Origin: Leeuwenhoekiella aestuarii
GTDB taxonomy: Bacteria; Bacteroidota; Bacteroidia; Flavobacteriales; Flavobacteriaceae
Assembly: GCF_004104055.1 (NCBI RefSeq)
Contig: NZ_QOVJ01000003.1
Location: 1-64,000, forward strand
Length of the DNA: 64,000 bases
Direction: 5' to 3'
Position 1 is the first letter of the stretch. Each line of letters opens with the position of its first letter. Below the pieces are notes generated by a model. That model worked only from the letters and a program-made list of their open reading frames with translations. It had not been told where the DNA came from and did no database searches. This document shows positions 45,281 to 53,733 of this stretch, piece by piece. The position numbers and the translations under genes were made by a program.

Positions 45281-45640
45281 ATGGTAGAATTATTAAGCGA
45301 ACAAGAGCTTCACAACCTTGCGATGAATATCGTAGGTAAAGATCTTGAAGAACAAGGGTTTGAATTTTTAGGTGTTAATTCAGAATTGAAACGTAACCCA
45401 CAATTTGTAGCTCTACGAGATAAGAAGCTTCATTTTGTAATAGTACGAGTTAAGAAGTATCCTGAAAATGTTTCTGAATACAACCCTGTTTTTATGCAGG
45501 AAATGAAAGAACATGCTGCCAAGTTTAATGCCAGAACATTTTACGCAGGAGTAGGCTTAGGTAGCGCTTCAGATTATGGCAAACCTGTTGAAAAAGGGAA
45601 TGATTATACGGTAATATATAATGGACTTCAAGAGATTTGA
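45281..45640 (+). CDS. Small cytoplasmic protein linked to NQR/ApbE, unknown function
   Basis: 119 residues, no signal peptide, no membrane segment and no cysteine. It has an alpha/beta pattern with RDKKLHFVIVRVKKYP and FYAGVGLGSASDYGKPVEKG. I recall that homologues in flavobacteria are often labelled NADH-quinone reductase subunit F, but without cysteines this protein cannot carry the NqrF iron-sulfur centre, and the real NqrF is encoded just upstream. It precedes apbE by 3 bp and follows the nqr terminator, so it is likely co-transcribed with apbE from 45269. A role in NQR maturation is a guess from position. Confidence 0.8.
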   Translation: MVELLSEQELHNLAMNIVGKDLEEQGFEFLGVNSELKRNPQFVALRDKKLHFVIVRVKKYPENVSEYNPVFMQEMKEHAAKFNARTFYAGVGLGSASDYGKPVEKGNDYTVIYNGLQEI

Positions 45641-45643
45641 CAT

Positions 45644-46657
45644 ATGCGATTTATTTATAGTTTTATTGTTTTTACATTAATGGCAAGTTGCAAGCCAGAT
45701 CCCAAGTTGGTTGTGCTCTCTGGTCAGGCATTAGGGACTGGGTATCAGGTTCAGTTTTATAGTGCAGAGCGTTTTGAAGTAGCCAAACACTTTGATTCAA
45801 CAATTGCTGTTATTAATAAATCGATGAGCACCTATCAAACAGATTCAGATATTTCCCGTATAAATGCCGGAGATACTTCTGTGGTCGTGGATGCAATGTT
45901 TAAAGAAGTTTTAGAGCTGTCTAAAAAGGTATATAAAGCCACTGACGGAGTCTATGATCCTACGGTAGGTATTTTGGTGAATGCATATGGTTTCGGTCCA
46001 GAAAAGTGCTTGAATCAACTTGATTCAGTAACTTTAGACTCTTTAAAACAATATGTTGGTTTGAATAAGATCAAGATTACTTCCAAGGGGAAAATTCAAA
46101 AAGATAATAAGTCGGTTTATCTCGATTTTAATAGTATAGCAAAAGGTTATTGTATAGATCGTATAGGTAAAATGCTCGAGGCTAATGGTGTCGAAAATTA
46201 TTTGATTGAATTGGGAGGCGAACTTCTTGCGCGAGGTCATAACCTAGATAAACAACAAGAATGGCGTGTAGGTATTGAAAACATAAATGCACCGGTTACA
46301 GATCGTGATTATACTGAAGCCGTTTCACTGCACAATAAAGGGATGGCAGGTTCTGGTAATTACCGGAAATTTAGAATAGATTCTATTACTGGGCAACGAT
46401 TTGTACACACTGTAAATCCTATTACCGGCCTTGCGGAAAAAAGTGATGTTCTTAGCGCAACAGTGATTGCTAATTCTTGTGCAGAAGCAGATGCTTTTGC
46501 TACTGCTTTTATGGCATTGGGTTTTGAAAAATCTAAAGCAGTTTTAAATAAAACAAGCGGAGTAGATGCTTATCTAATGTACACGAGAACAGTAGAAGAT
46601 AGCATTAAAATCTATATGTCAGATTCTTTTAAAGATTATTTAGTGCCTGTCAATTAA
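45644..46657 (+). CDS. apbE: FAD:protein FMN transferase, lipoprotein
   Basis: 337 residues. Transfers FMN from FAD to threonine in NqrB and NqrC. Lipoprotein signal with lipobox around Cys16 (LMASC), so it acts on the outer face of the inner membrane, where the NqrC FMN site lies. Family motifs: QALGTGYQVQFY, KSMSTYQTDSDISRIN, LDFNSIAKGYCID, LIELGGELLARG and VHTVNPITG near the C-terminus. Placed next to the nqr operon as in many NQR organisms. Its last 8 bases overlap the 3' end of the convergent gene. Confidence 0.95.
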   Translation: MRFIYSFIVFTLMASCKPDPKLVVLSGQALGTGYQVQFYSAERFEVAKHFDSTIAVINKSMSTYQTDSDISRINAGDTSVVVDAMFKEVLELSKKVYKATDGVYDPTVGILVNAYGFGPEKCLNQLDSVTLDSLKQYVGLNKIKITSKGKIQKDNKSVYLDFNSIAKGYCIDRIGKMLEANGVENYLIELGGELLARGHNLDKQQEWRVGIENINAPVTDRDYTEAVSLHNKGMAGSGNYRKFRIDSITGQRFVHTVNPITGLAEKSDVLSATVIANSCAEADAFATAFMALGFEKSKAVLNKTSGVDAYLMYTRTVEDSIKIYMSDSFKDYLVPVN

Positions 46658-48749
46658 TCAGGCTAAAATGACCTGTAACACGCTCGCCTTCGGGTAAAAT
46701 TAGTTCAAACCAATAGTCGTCTGGTTTTAAAAGAGTACCTAAATAAGTGCCATCCCATCCATTACTATTAGCGCCCAGTTCTTTCAATAATTTACCGTAA
46801 CGATCATAGACTCTTATGACTGCCCCAGGGTATTCATCCAGACCTATTAACTGCCACGTATCGTGATAGCCATCACCGTTGGGAGTAAAATACCTTGGAT
46901 AGTCTAGAATTAAAAAAGGCTCTGAAATGGTAGTGGCACAGCCTTGTGTATCTTTTACAGCAATAGTATGATACCCTCTGGATAAACCGGTAAAAGTTGT
47001 GTTTGTTGTATACGGTCCTCCGTCAATAGCAAACTCATAGACGCCAGTTCCGGTAACTGTAATAGTAGCTTCGTTTCTGGGGTAGTTTAGTCCGGTAATT
47101 TCAATACCGGTAATCGTTGCAGCTTCAGAAGATCGTACTTCTGTAGTTTTTGTGGTTGAACAACCAAAGCTGTTATAGGCTGTTACGCTATAGGTTCCTG
47201 TTTGTGTAATTTCAATCTCATTTAATGTAGTGCCATTTTCCCCGGTACTCCACTCATAAAAATCAAAACCGCTATCAATGCTTAAGATTTTTGGATTGGG
47301 CGCATCAATACATAAATATTGAATTTCTTTAAATGTATAATCTGGAGACTCTATAACTTGAACTTCAAAAGATTCATCAGCAAAACAACCCGTAATACTA
47401 TTAATGCTTCTTAAGAATACAGTTTTAGAAATAGCTTCTGTATCCCAGAGTAAAGGCAAGCGATTGGCATCGTCATTTCGGTCAGCGTCTGTCTCGTAGA
47501 AGTAAGTGTCATGATCATCAGGATTTAATCCATCTAAAGCTACTTCTTCAATATTAGAAAGATCGAAAGTAAGCGTCATATTATCATCCCGACAATAGAT
47601 AAGTGGTGCCGGCTTTACCAGAGCCGGACTGTTTTGATAGCTGATGTCAAATTCATCAAAAATAAAACAGTTGGTAGCAGTGTTTCTCACTAAAAAGTGA
47701 ACAGTAATTCCACTTAGCGGTACGTTAATATCCTGTATTGGGTTTTGATTCATTAGCGCCTCGATGGCAGATCTATAATAAGAGATGACCAGATTGGGTG
47801 AGTTGCCAGTGATACTTTCGCTAAGAGCTGACAGATCATAATTTACGATTCCTGTTGCATCGCAGATATACAATTCGTTGGGATTGTTGTAGGAAGGAAG
47901 CGGATTGACAATGAGATCAAACGAAGTTATTTCAGTACAAGGTCCGATTACACTTGAAACACGTGCGTAGATCCTTTGGCTGTTTGCTTTTGTATTTGTG
48001 TAGGTTGTTGCGGCTATGGGATTTAGATTTAAGTTCGCATCATTTAAACTTTCGTGAAAGCTCACTCTTGAGTTAGGGAAGTTTCTGGTAATTGCTGAAG
48101 CTTGACTTAATAGATTAAAACGAGCATAGCCATCTTCAGTACCATCATCGTCACAGGTTTCGAGATTCTGTGGTGTGTTAAAGTCTGGGCTTTGAGGTAG
48201 AACTGCTGTTCCATTCAAATTGATTTGAAATCCTGAAGCTCCGTGAGCTCTATCTAATAAAATATAGTATGTTTCTCCGGCTTGTGTGTCAAGTTCTTTT
48301 AAGTAACCATTGCCATTTGGACCGGGACCTTCAGATAAATCGGTTTCAGTGGCATTTAAGCCCGTATTGCCACTTACTCCTGCTGCTAGTGGATTGGTGC
48401 TGCTGCATCTTATAGACATACCTAAATTAGCGCAATCACTTACAGGCCCATAAACAGCAAAGTCATAATCATCGGTTCCATTATCTGGTATGATGTCAAA
48501 ACCTAAAGTTCCTCCTTGATCAATTTCAACCCTAAACCAAACTGTTTGATTATTGAAGCTGTAACAAGGAGGTGCAAAATTACCTGGTAAACTGAATTCG
48601 TCAAAACCTACTCCTTGTGGTTCAATTCCAACGGGTGTATTTCCGCAAAGTAAAATAGCATCAGTACAGTCATTTGCTTGGCTAAAAATCCAATTACTGA
48701 ATGTTAGAAATGCAATAAGGATTAAGTAGCTTTTTTTCATAAAGATCAT
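46650..48749 (-). CDS. Secreted multi-domain protein with T9SS type B sorting domain
   Basis: 699 residues. Signal peptide near MKKSYLILIAFLTFSNW ... FSQ. After it a region with CTDAILLCGNTPVG and WFRVEIDQGG, several Ig- or cadherin-like segments with paired cysteines, and a C-terminal CHU_C domain (about 615-699; PRYFTPNGDGYHDTW and VYDRYGKLLKEL). CHU_C marks it as a type IX cargo kept at the surface. Starts at the ATG overlapping the methyltransferase stop (ATGA); a start at 48740 gives a cleaner signal peptide. Function beyond surface display unknown. Confidence 0.92.
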   Translation of the reverse strand: MIFMKKSYLILIAFLTFSNWIFSQANDCTDAILLCGNTPVGIEPQGVGFDEFSLPGNFAPPCYSFNNQTVWFRVEIDQGGTLGFDIIPDNGTDDYDFAVYGPVSDCANLGMSIRCSSTNPLAAGVSGNTGLNATETDLSEGPGPNGNGYLKELDTQAGETYYILLDRAHGASGFQINLNGTAVLPQSPDFNTPQNLETCDDDGTEDGYARFNLLSQASAITRNFPNSRVSFHESLNDANLNLNPIAATTYTNTKANSQRIYARVSSVIGPCTEITSFDLIVNPLPSYNNPNELYICDATGIVNYDLSALSESITGNSPNLVISYYRSAIEALMNQNPIQDINVPLSGITVHFLVRNTATNCFIFDEFDISYQNSPALVKPAPLIYCRDDNMTLTFDLSNIEEVALDGLNPDDHDTYFYETDADRNDDANRLPLLWDTEAISKTVFLRSINSITGCFADESFEVQVIESPDYTFKEIQYLCIDAPNPKILSIDSGFDFYEWSTGENGTTLNEIEITQTGTYSVTAYNSFGCSTTKTTEVRSSEAATITGIEITGLNYPRNEATITVTGTGVYEFAIDGGPYTTNTTFTGLSRGYHTIAVKDTQGCATTISEPFLILDYPRYFTPNGDGYHDTWQLIGLDEYPGAVIRVYDRYGKLLKELGANSNGWDGTYLGTLLKPDDYWFELILPEGERVTGHFSLIN

Positions 48750-49513
48750 TTATAACACACCGGAAGAATCTCATCTTTTGCCAATCTGTACCTGTCAATT
48801 TCTGATGCTGAAAGTTTTTTGGTATAATCAACTTCTTTAACCTTAAAACCTATACTGCGTAATTTATCAAAATAATCTCTTCCATAAACACGTACGTGGT
48901 CGTATTGACCAAAAATAGCTGCACGTTCTTTTGGATCTTTGATGGTGTCATCTGCAAAAGTTGTTGCTCGTGACATTTCTTGTGGAATTTGCAAAATAGC
49001 CATTCCACCTGGTTTTAAAACCCTATAGAGTTCTTGCATCGCTCTAGTATCGTCTGGTATGTGTTCTAAAACGTGATTGCATAAAATGACACCATAAGTA
49101 TTGTCATCAAAAGGCAGATTGCAAATGTCTGCTTTAACATCTGCAAGAGGCGAAAACAGATCGGTAGTGGTGTAGTTTAAGTTTTTGAGATTTCTGAAGC
49201 GTTTGTAAAATGCTTGTTCCGGAGCAAAATGTAGCACTTTTGCAGGTGCAGAAAAAAAATCGGTTTCCTTTTTTAAAAAAAGCCAGAGTAACCGGTGACG
49301 TTCTAAAGATAGGGTAGAAGGGGAAAGTACATTTTCGCGCGGACTCCCATAACCGTACGGCAAGAATTTACGAAAGGTTTTACCATCAATGGGGTCTTCA
49401 TAGCGATCACCCTTTAAGCTAAATGCTAAGAAAGGTCGTGCCACATAACTTAAACGGATCAATAAAGGTCTGGGAACGAGATTTAAAATTCGTTTAAAAA
49501 GACTTGCAATCAT
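48746..49513 (-). CDS. Class I SAM-dependent methyltransferase (Methyltransf_11)
   Basis: 255 residues. Central Methyltransf_11 part: KVLHFAPEQAFYKRFR stands where the usual glycine-rich SAM loop is, then TTTDLFSPLADVKADICNLPF, VILCNHVLEHIPDD and ELYRVLKPGGMAILQIP. The first motif is unusual but the later ones are normal. Substrate unknown. Its start overlaps the NUMOD4 gene stop by 4 bp and its stop overlaps the next gene by 4 bp, so three genes are translationally coupled. Confidence 0.88.
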   Translation of the reverse strand: MIASLFKRILNLVPRPLLIRLSYVARPFLAFSLKGDRYEDPIDGKTFRKFLPYGYGSPRENVLSPSTLSLERHRLLWLFLKKETDFFSAPAKVLHFAPEQAFYKRFRNLKNLNYTTTDLFSPLADVKADICNLPFDDNTYGVILCNHVLEHIPDDTRAMQELYRVLKPGGMAILQIPQEMSRATTFADDTIKDPKERAAIFGQYDHVRVYGRDYFDKLRSIGFKVKEVDYTKKLSASEIDRYRLAKDEILPVCYK

Positions 49514-50049
49514 ACTTTTAGGTCACCCCAATTTTCACCGGTTTTTATACGGTGTAATTGCATTTCTGAAACACCAAATTGCTTAGCTAAAACTTTTAAA
49601 CGAGTACGCCTATTAGGGTCAAGGAGTTTTTTCTTGAGCACTTTTGCTTCGGCATAAGAGAGTTTAGTATAATGACGCTCTCCAGAAGTACGCCTTTTAA
49701 TATCTAATGGACTTGTTTTTTGATGTGCATAACGCTCTTTATGTGTTGCCCATTTTAGATTAGCTATCCTGTTATCTGTTTTATCATGATTGAGGTGTAA
49801 AACAGCTTTTTCGTTTTCACCGGGAGTTAAGAATGCTTTTGCTAAAAGTTTATGCAGATAAAAATTACGTCGCTTTCCGTTTGCTAGTTTTACGTTCACA
49901 GTAACATAACCATTAATGTGACCGCCTTTAATCAAATTCCCTTTTGGGTCTTTGCTATAGCTACGTACTCTTCCATAGTTCGAAAGGCCTATTTTATAAT
50001 CTTCCTCCCAGTTTTCTTCACTGTAATCTATCCAAGTTTCTAGCTGCAT
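49510..50049 (-). CDS. NUMOD4 / HNH-type homing-endonuclease-like protein
   Basis: 179 residues. NUMOD4 DNA-binding motif at the N-terminus (about 5-50: W-I-D-Y-S-E-E-N-W, GLSNYGRVRSY), an HNH_3-like segment at about 80-105 (VLHLNHDKTDNRIANLKWAT), and a helix-turn-helix-like C-terminus (about 150-170: LAKQFGVSEMQLHRIKTG). Such modules come from phage and intron homing endonucleases. In the HNH segment the histidine and NRIANLKW are kept, but the usual Asp-Gly-Asn after the histidine reads Asn-His-Asp, so cleavage activity is doubtful. It sits in a fixed operon, 21 bp after map and overlapping the methyltransferase. Confidence 0.83.
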   Translation of the reverse strand: MQLETWIDYSEENWEEDYKIGLSNYGRVRSYSKDPKGNLIKGGHINGYVTVNVKLANGKRRNFYLHKLLAKAFLTPGENEKAVLHLNHDKTDNRIANLKWATHKERYAHQKTSPLDIKRRTSGERHYTKLSYAEAKVLKKKLLDPNRRTRLKVLAKQFGVSEMQLHRIKTGENWGDLKV

Positions 50050-50070
50050 GGCACTTGGTGGTATTTTTGG

Positions 50071-50889
50071 TTAGTTGGTAATTGGTTCTGCTCTAAAAGC
50101 GTCTTCTTCATCACTGGTGATGCCTAGGGCATCATAAATATACTTAAAAGTTGAAAGAAGCTCAGGTTTTCCGTCAACTAAAGCGACATCGTGTTCAAAA
50201 TGAGCACTAGGTTCATTATCACGGGTTGTAATTGTCCATCCATCACGATGCTGTTTGATGCGATGTGTACCACGATTTACCATAGGTTCTATTGCTACAA
50301 CCATCCCTTCAATAAATTTCTTTCCGCGACCGCGTCTTCCGTAGTTAGGCATTTCAGGATCTTCGTGCATGGTAGCTCCTACACCGTGACCTACTAACTC
50401 GCGTACGATACCATAACCGTGATCTTCACAATATTTTTGTATTGCATATCCCACGTCACCTACACGATTACCAAATTTAAATTCAGCGATACCTTTGTAT
50501 AACGATTCTTTAGTAACCTGAAGTAATTTTTTAGTTTCCGGTTCTACCTCACCTACTTCAAAAGTATAGGCGTGATCTCCGTAAAATCCATTTTTTAAAG
50601 CACCACAATCTATAGAAATAATGTCACCATCTTCTAATGGATTGTCATTCGGAATCCCATGAACCACCTGCTCATTGGGGCTCATACACAATGTGTTTGG
50701 GAAATCATATAAACCCAAAAATCCTGGTATAGCACCGTGATCACGTATACAAGTTTCTGCGATTTTATCTAGTTCAAGTGTGGTTACACCGGGTTTAACT
50801 TCTGATGCTAGTGCACCAAGAGTTTTAGAAACAATAAGGGCACTCTCGCGCATCAATTCTATCTCTTCCCTTGTTTTAACTATAATCAT
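50071..50889 (-). CDS. map: Type I methionine aminopeptidase
   Basis: 272 residues. Removes the first methionine from new proteins. Metal ligands and active-site parts are visible: SIDCGALKNGFYGDHAYTF, GHGVGATMHEDPEMPNYG and AIEPMVN, with His and Glu ligands in place. First gene of map-NUMOD4-methyltransferase-T9SS cargo on the minus strand. Confidence 0.96.
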   Translation of the reverse strand: MIIVKTREEIELMRESALIVSKTLGALASEVKPGVTTLELDKIAETCIRDHGAIPGFLGLYDFPNTLCMSPNEQVVHGIPNDNPLEDGDIISIDCGALKNGFYGDHAYTFEVGEVEPETKKLLQVTKESLYKGIAEFKFGNRVGDVGYAIQKYCEDHGYGIVRELVGHGVGATMHEDPEMPNYGRRGRGKKFIEGMVVAIEPMVNRGTHRIKQHRDGWTITTRDNEPSAHFEHDVALVDGKPELLSTFKYIYDALGITSDEEDAFRAEPITN

Positions 50890-50974
50890 GTCTCTTTTTT
50901 AGGAGGCACAAAGGTACAAAGTTTAGCTTATTAGATGGCTTTTAAATAGAAACTAAAACAGCATAAATAGCATT

Positions 50975-52381
50975 TTAAAGACTATCAGGATTGTTTGCAA
51001 TGGTTTTAAAGAGTTTAGCCTTTGCTTTGTAGAATTTATTGGTGATTTCAATCTGTTTTAATTGAGAATCTATGAGTTTTAATTCTCGCGAGTTTATGAG
51101 AAAGATTGAACTTTCACCTACTTGATACTTGCGCTCTTCTGCAGTTAACATCGCATCATAATTAACCACTAATTCAGACACTAAAACATTTTGTTCTTCA
51201 AGAGTGTTAAGTTCTGTGTTTACAGCTAAAATCTTATTCTTAAGTTGTAAGCGAGTATTGGTTAACTCGTATTCTGTATCTCTCAATTTCAATTGAGCCA
51301 GTTTCAAATCACCGCGCTCTTTCCGAAGAAATAAGGGCATTTTAAAACGTAAACCCGCTTTATAATTTTGCGTATAAAATGTGTTGAGATCATCTGGTTC
51401 TGAAGTGATAAAATTATAGTTGACATCAATTACAGGTAAAAGCTTATTGCCTTTAAATTGTTTATCGATTTCTAAGCCTTGCACTTTATAAGAAAGCGAG
51501 CGCATTTTAGGGTGTTCTTCAACTTCAAAATTTGCAAGATCAAAACCTGTGATGTTTAAGGTTTCATCAATTACAAAATCTAAATCTCTCTGCGGAAAAA
51601 CTCCCGGCTGTAATTCGACAGGGATATTATTTCCCACCCATAAAAAATTAGAAAGTTCAAGTTTTTTTTGAATGAACTCCAGCTGAACTTCTTTCAGGCT
51701 CAACTCTCTACTTTGTACACTTATTTTAGCTTCAGTGGTATCAATTAACGGGATGTCTCCGGCAAGCGCGCTGGTTTTAATCCCTTTAAATCTGATTATT
51801 GTATTCTCAAGAAATCGTTCATAAAGCCTTACTTTTTTATAAGCCTGAAGCCATTCAAAATACGCGACTGATGCATCGTAAAGAATGGTGTTCACTGCGA
51901 TATCGAGATCTGCTTTAGTTTGTTCTCGGTATAATTTGGCTTGTTTAAGGGTAGCCATACGTTCATTAATCCATAAGCCCTGACCTAAAGATGCTGAGAT
52001 TCCCGCAGTGTAAAGACCATTTTCTGGTACTGTCTTCTGCGGATTTAAATAATATCCATCGTTTTGCTCAAACTGTGCTTTAAGATCAATACCATACCAA
52101 GTGGGGATTTTAAAAGTAGCATTAAGCAAATTGTAATACTCGGTCTCTTTAAAAACTTTCTGATCAAAATCAACTTCAACTTTAGGATCAAAACCACCGC
52201 GAGCCTTTAATAATTTTGCTTCACCGATTTCACCTATGAGTTGCGCCTGTTTTGCTACCGGATGGTTTTGCTTTACCAGGCTCATATATTCTTTAAAGCT
52301 TAGTATTTGCAATTCATCTTCCTGAGCAAAGAGGCTAAAGCAACCTGTCAAAAATAAAAGTAAAACTAGCGTGTTTTTCAT
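50975..52381 (-). CDS. TolC-family outer-membrane efflux protein
   Basis: 468 residues. N-terminal signal (FLTGC could also be a lipobox at Cys14; the alternative cut is after LFAQ). The rest is long amphipathic helices with the TolC/OEP pattern repeated twice (PVAKQAQLIGEIGEAKLLKARGGFDPKVE and the later LRFKMPLFLRKERGDLKLAQ). It forms the outer-membrane channel of the export system and overlaps the HlyD gene by 4 bp. Confidence 0.92.
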   Translation of the reverse strand: MKNTLVLLLFLTGCFSLFAQEDELQILSFKEYMSLVKQNHPVAKQAQLIGEIGEAKLLKARGGFDPKVEVDFDQKVFKETEYYNLLNATFKIPTWYGIDLKAQFEQNDGYYLNPQKTVPENGLYTAGISASLGQGLWINERMATLKQAKLYREQTKADLDIAVNTILYDASVAYFEWLQAYKKVRLYERFLENTIIRFKGIKTSALAGDIPLIDTTEAKISVQSRELSLKEVQLEFIQKKLELSNFLWVGNNIPVELQPGVFPQRDLDFVIDETLNITGFDLANFEVEEHPKMRSLSYKVQGLEIDKQFKGNKLLPVIDVNYNFITSEPDDLNTFYTQNYKAGLRFKMPLFLRKERGDLKLAQLKLRDTEYELTNTRLQLKNKILAVNTELNTLEEQNVLVSELVVNYDAMLTAEERKYQVGESSIFLINSRELKLIDSQLKQIEITNKFYKAKAKLFKTIANNPDSL

Positions 52382-53727
52382 TTCTTTTTAGTTTCAGGTG
52401 AGCTGGCAGGTGTGTAGTAATTAGGAGGAAATCCATTTAGTTTTCGCCATAATTCATACCAAATAGGCACATCTTCTAGAAGAGCCAGTGTGTTTGCTCC
52501 GGCTCCTATGCGCAATTCTTCTGGCCAGGGTTGCTCTTCTTCATCAGGAGCAAGTAATACACGGTATTTTCCGTTAGCACTAATAAAGCGTTCAATAGCA
52601 ACTACTTTACCTCCAAAGGTTCCGAAAGAGTTATAAGGCCACCCGCTAAATACAATAGAAGGCCATCCATCAAACTGAATACGTACTTTTTCACCGGGAT
52701 GAATCAGCGGTAAATCTATAGGCTTCACATAGGTTTCTACGGCAATGTCAAAGTTAGATGGCATTATACTTACTAATTGCTGCCCTTCCTTAAATGTTTC
52801 TCCCAGACCACCTATAATGGCTTTATTGATGTAACCATCCTGAGGTGCACGTACATAATACAGCGCATTACGTATCTCATAATTGGTGCGGCTATTCTCT
52901 AGTTTGCTTACCGCAGCTTCTGTGTCATATTGAGTAGAAAGCGCCGTAGCCTGATCACTTTGTGCTTTTGAAATTTTATCAGCATAGGTAGCTTCGAGAC
53001 GATTAAGCTCAATCTTTGCATTTAAAAGTTCATTTCTGCTGGCAAGTAGTTTATTCTCTTGAGAAATTATTTTAGCTTGACTTTCCTGAAGTTTCAGTCG
53101 CTTTTCTTCAACATCTGTAACTGCTTTTAAACCTTCTTGTTGAAGCGCTAAAGTTCGCTCATACTGACGTTCTGCAATGCGCAAGTTTGTTTTTGTAGCT
53201 TCATAATCTATGCTATCACTTTTAATTTTTAAACCAGCCTGAATACGTTTGTTTTCGGCTTGTTGCAATTTTAAAGTGCGTTCATTTCTTAAAGCTCCTA
53301 TCTGGTTTCCTAAAGCATTTACTTTGTTTTTGTAGGAGGCTACAGAACTTGCTTTTGCGCGTACCTGTTGTTCGGTACGTTCGACCAGATTGGGATCAAA
53401 GTATTCGTTTTTGATTTCGGTAATAAATAAGATTGTATCTCCCTTTTTTACAAAATCTCCTTCTCTTACATACCATTTCTCAACACGTCCGGGAATAGGT
53501 GATTGTATGGTTTGCGGTCTTTGCTCAGGAGTCAGGGTTGTTACATATCCAATACCTGAAATGGTCTGTGTCCAAGGTAAAAAGAGAATTACGATCAGGA
53601 TTACTGAAAACACTTTTAAAAAACGGTTGAAGTAAGTATAGTGCTTTTTATCTAAAACTTTTTTAGAAGCTTTATAGCCCGAAATATCAACCTTTTCGTT
53701 TAGTTTATCGTGTGATATATTAAGCAT
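52378..53727 (-). CDS. HlyD-family membrane fusion protein
   Basis: 449 residues. One N-terminal membrane helix (about 36-52), a lipoyl-like half motif (VEKWYVREGDFVKKGDTILFI), a long coiled coil (about 115-280) and the second half with YVRAPQDGYINKAIIGG and a C-terminal beta-barrel. It bridges the ABC protein in the inner membrane and the TolC channel. Genes upstream and downstream are 6 bp away and 4 bp overlapping. Confidence 0.94.
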   Translation of the reverse strand: MLNISHDKLNEKVDISGYKASKKVLDKKHYTYFNRFLKVFSVILIVILFLPWTQTISGIGYVTTLTPEQRPQTIQSPIPGRVEKWYVREGDFVKKGDTILFITEIKNEYFDPNLVERTEQQVRAKASSVASYKNKVNALGNQIGALRNERTLKLQQAENKRIQAGLKIKSDSIDYEATKTNLRIAERQYERTLALQQEGLKAVTDVEEKRLKLQESQAKIISQENKLLASRNELLNAKIELNRLEATYADKISKAQSDQATALSTQYDTEAAVSKLENSRTNYEIRNALYYVRAPQDGYINKAIIGGLGETFKEGQQLVSIMPSNFDIAVETYVKPIDLPLIHPGEKVRIQFDGWPSIVFSGWPYNSFGTFGGKVVAIERFISANGKYRVLLAPDEEEQPWPEELRIGAGANTLALLEDVPIWYELWRKLNGFPPNYYTPASSPETKKK

Positions 53728-53733
53728 AGCTTT

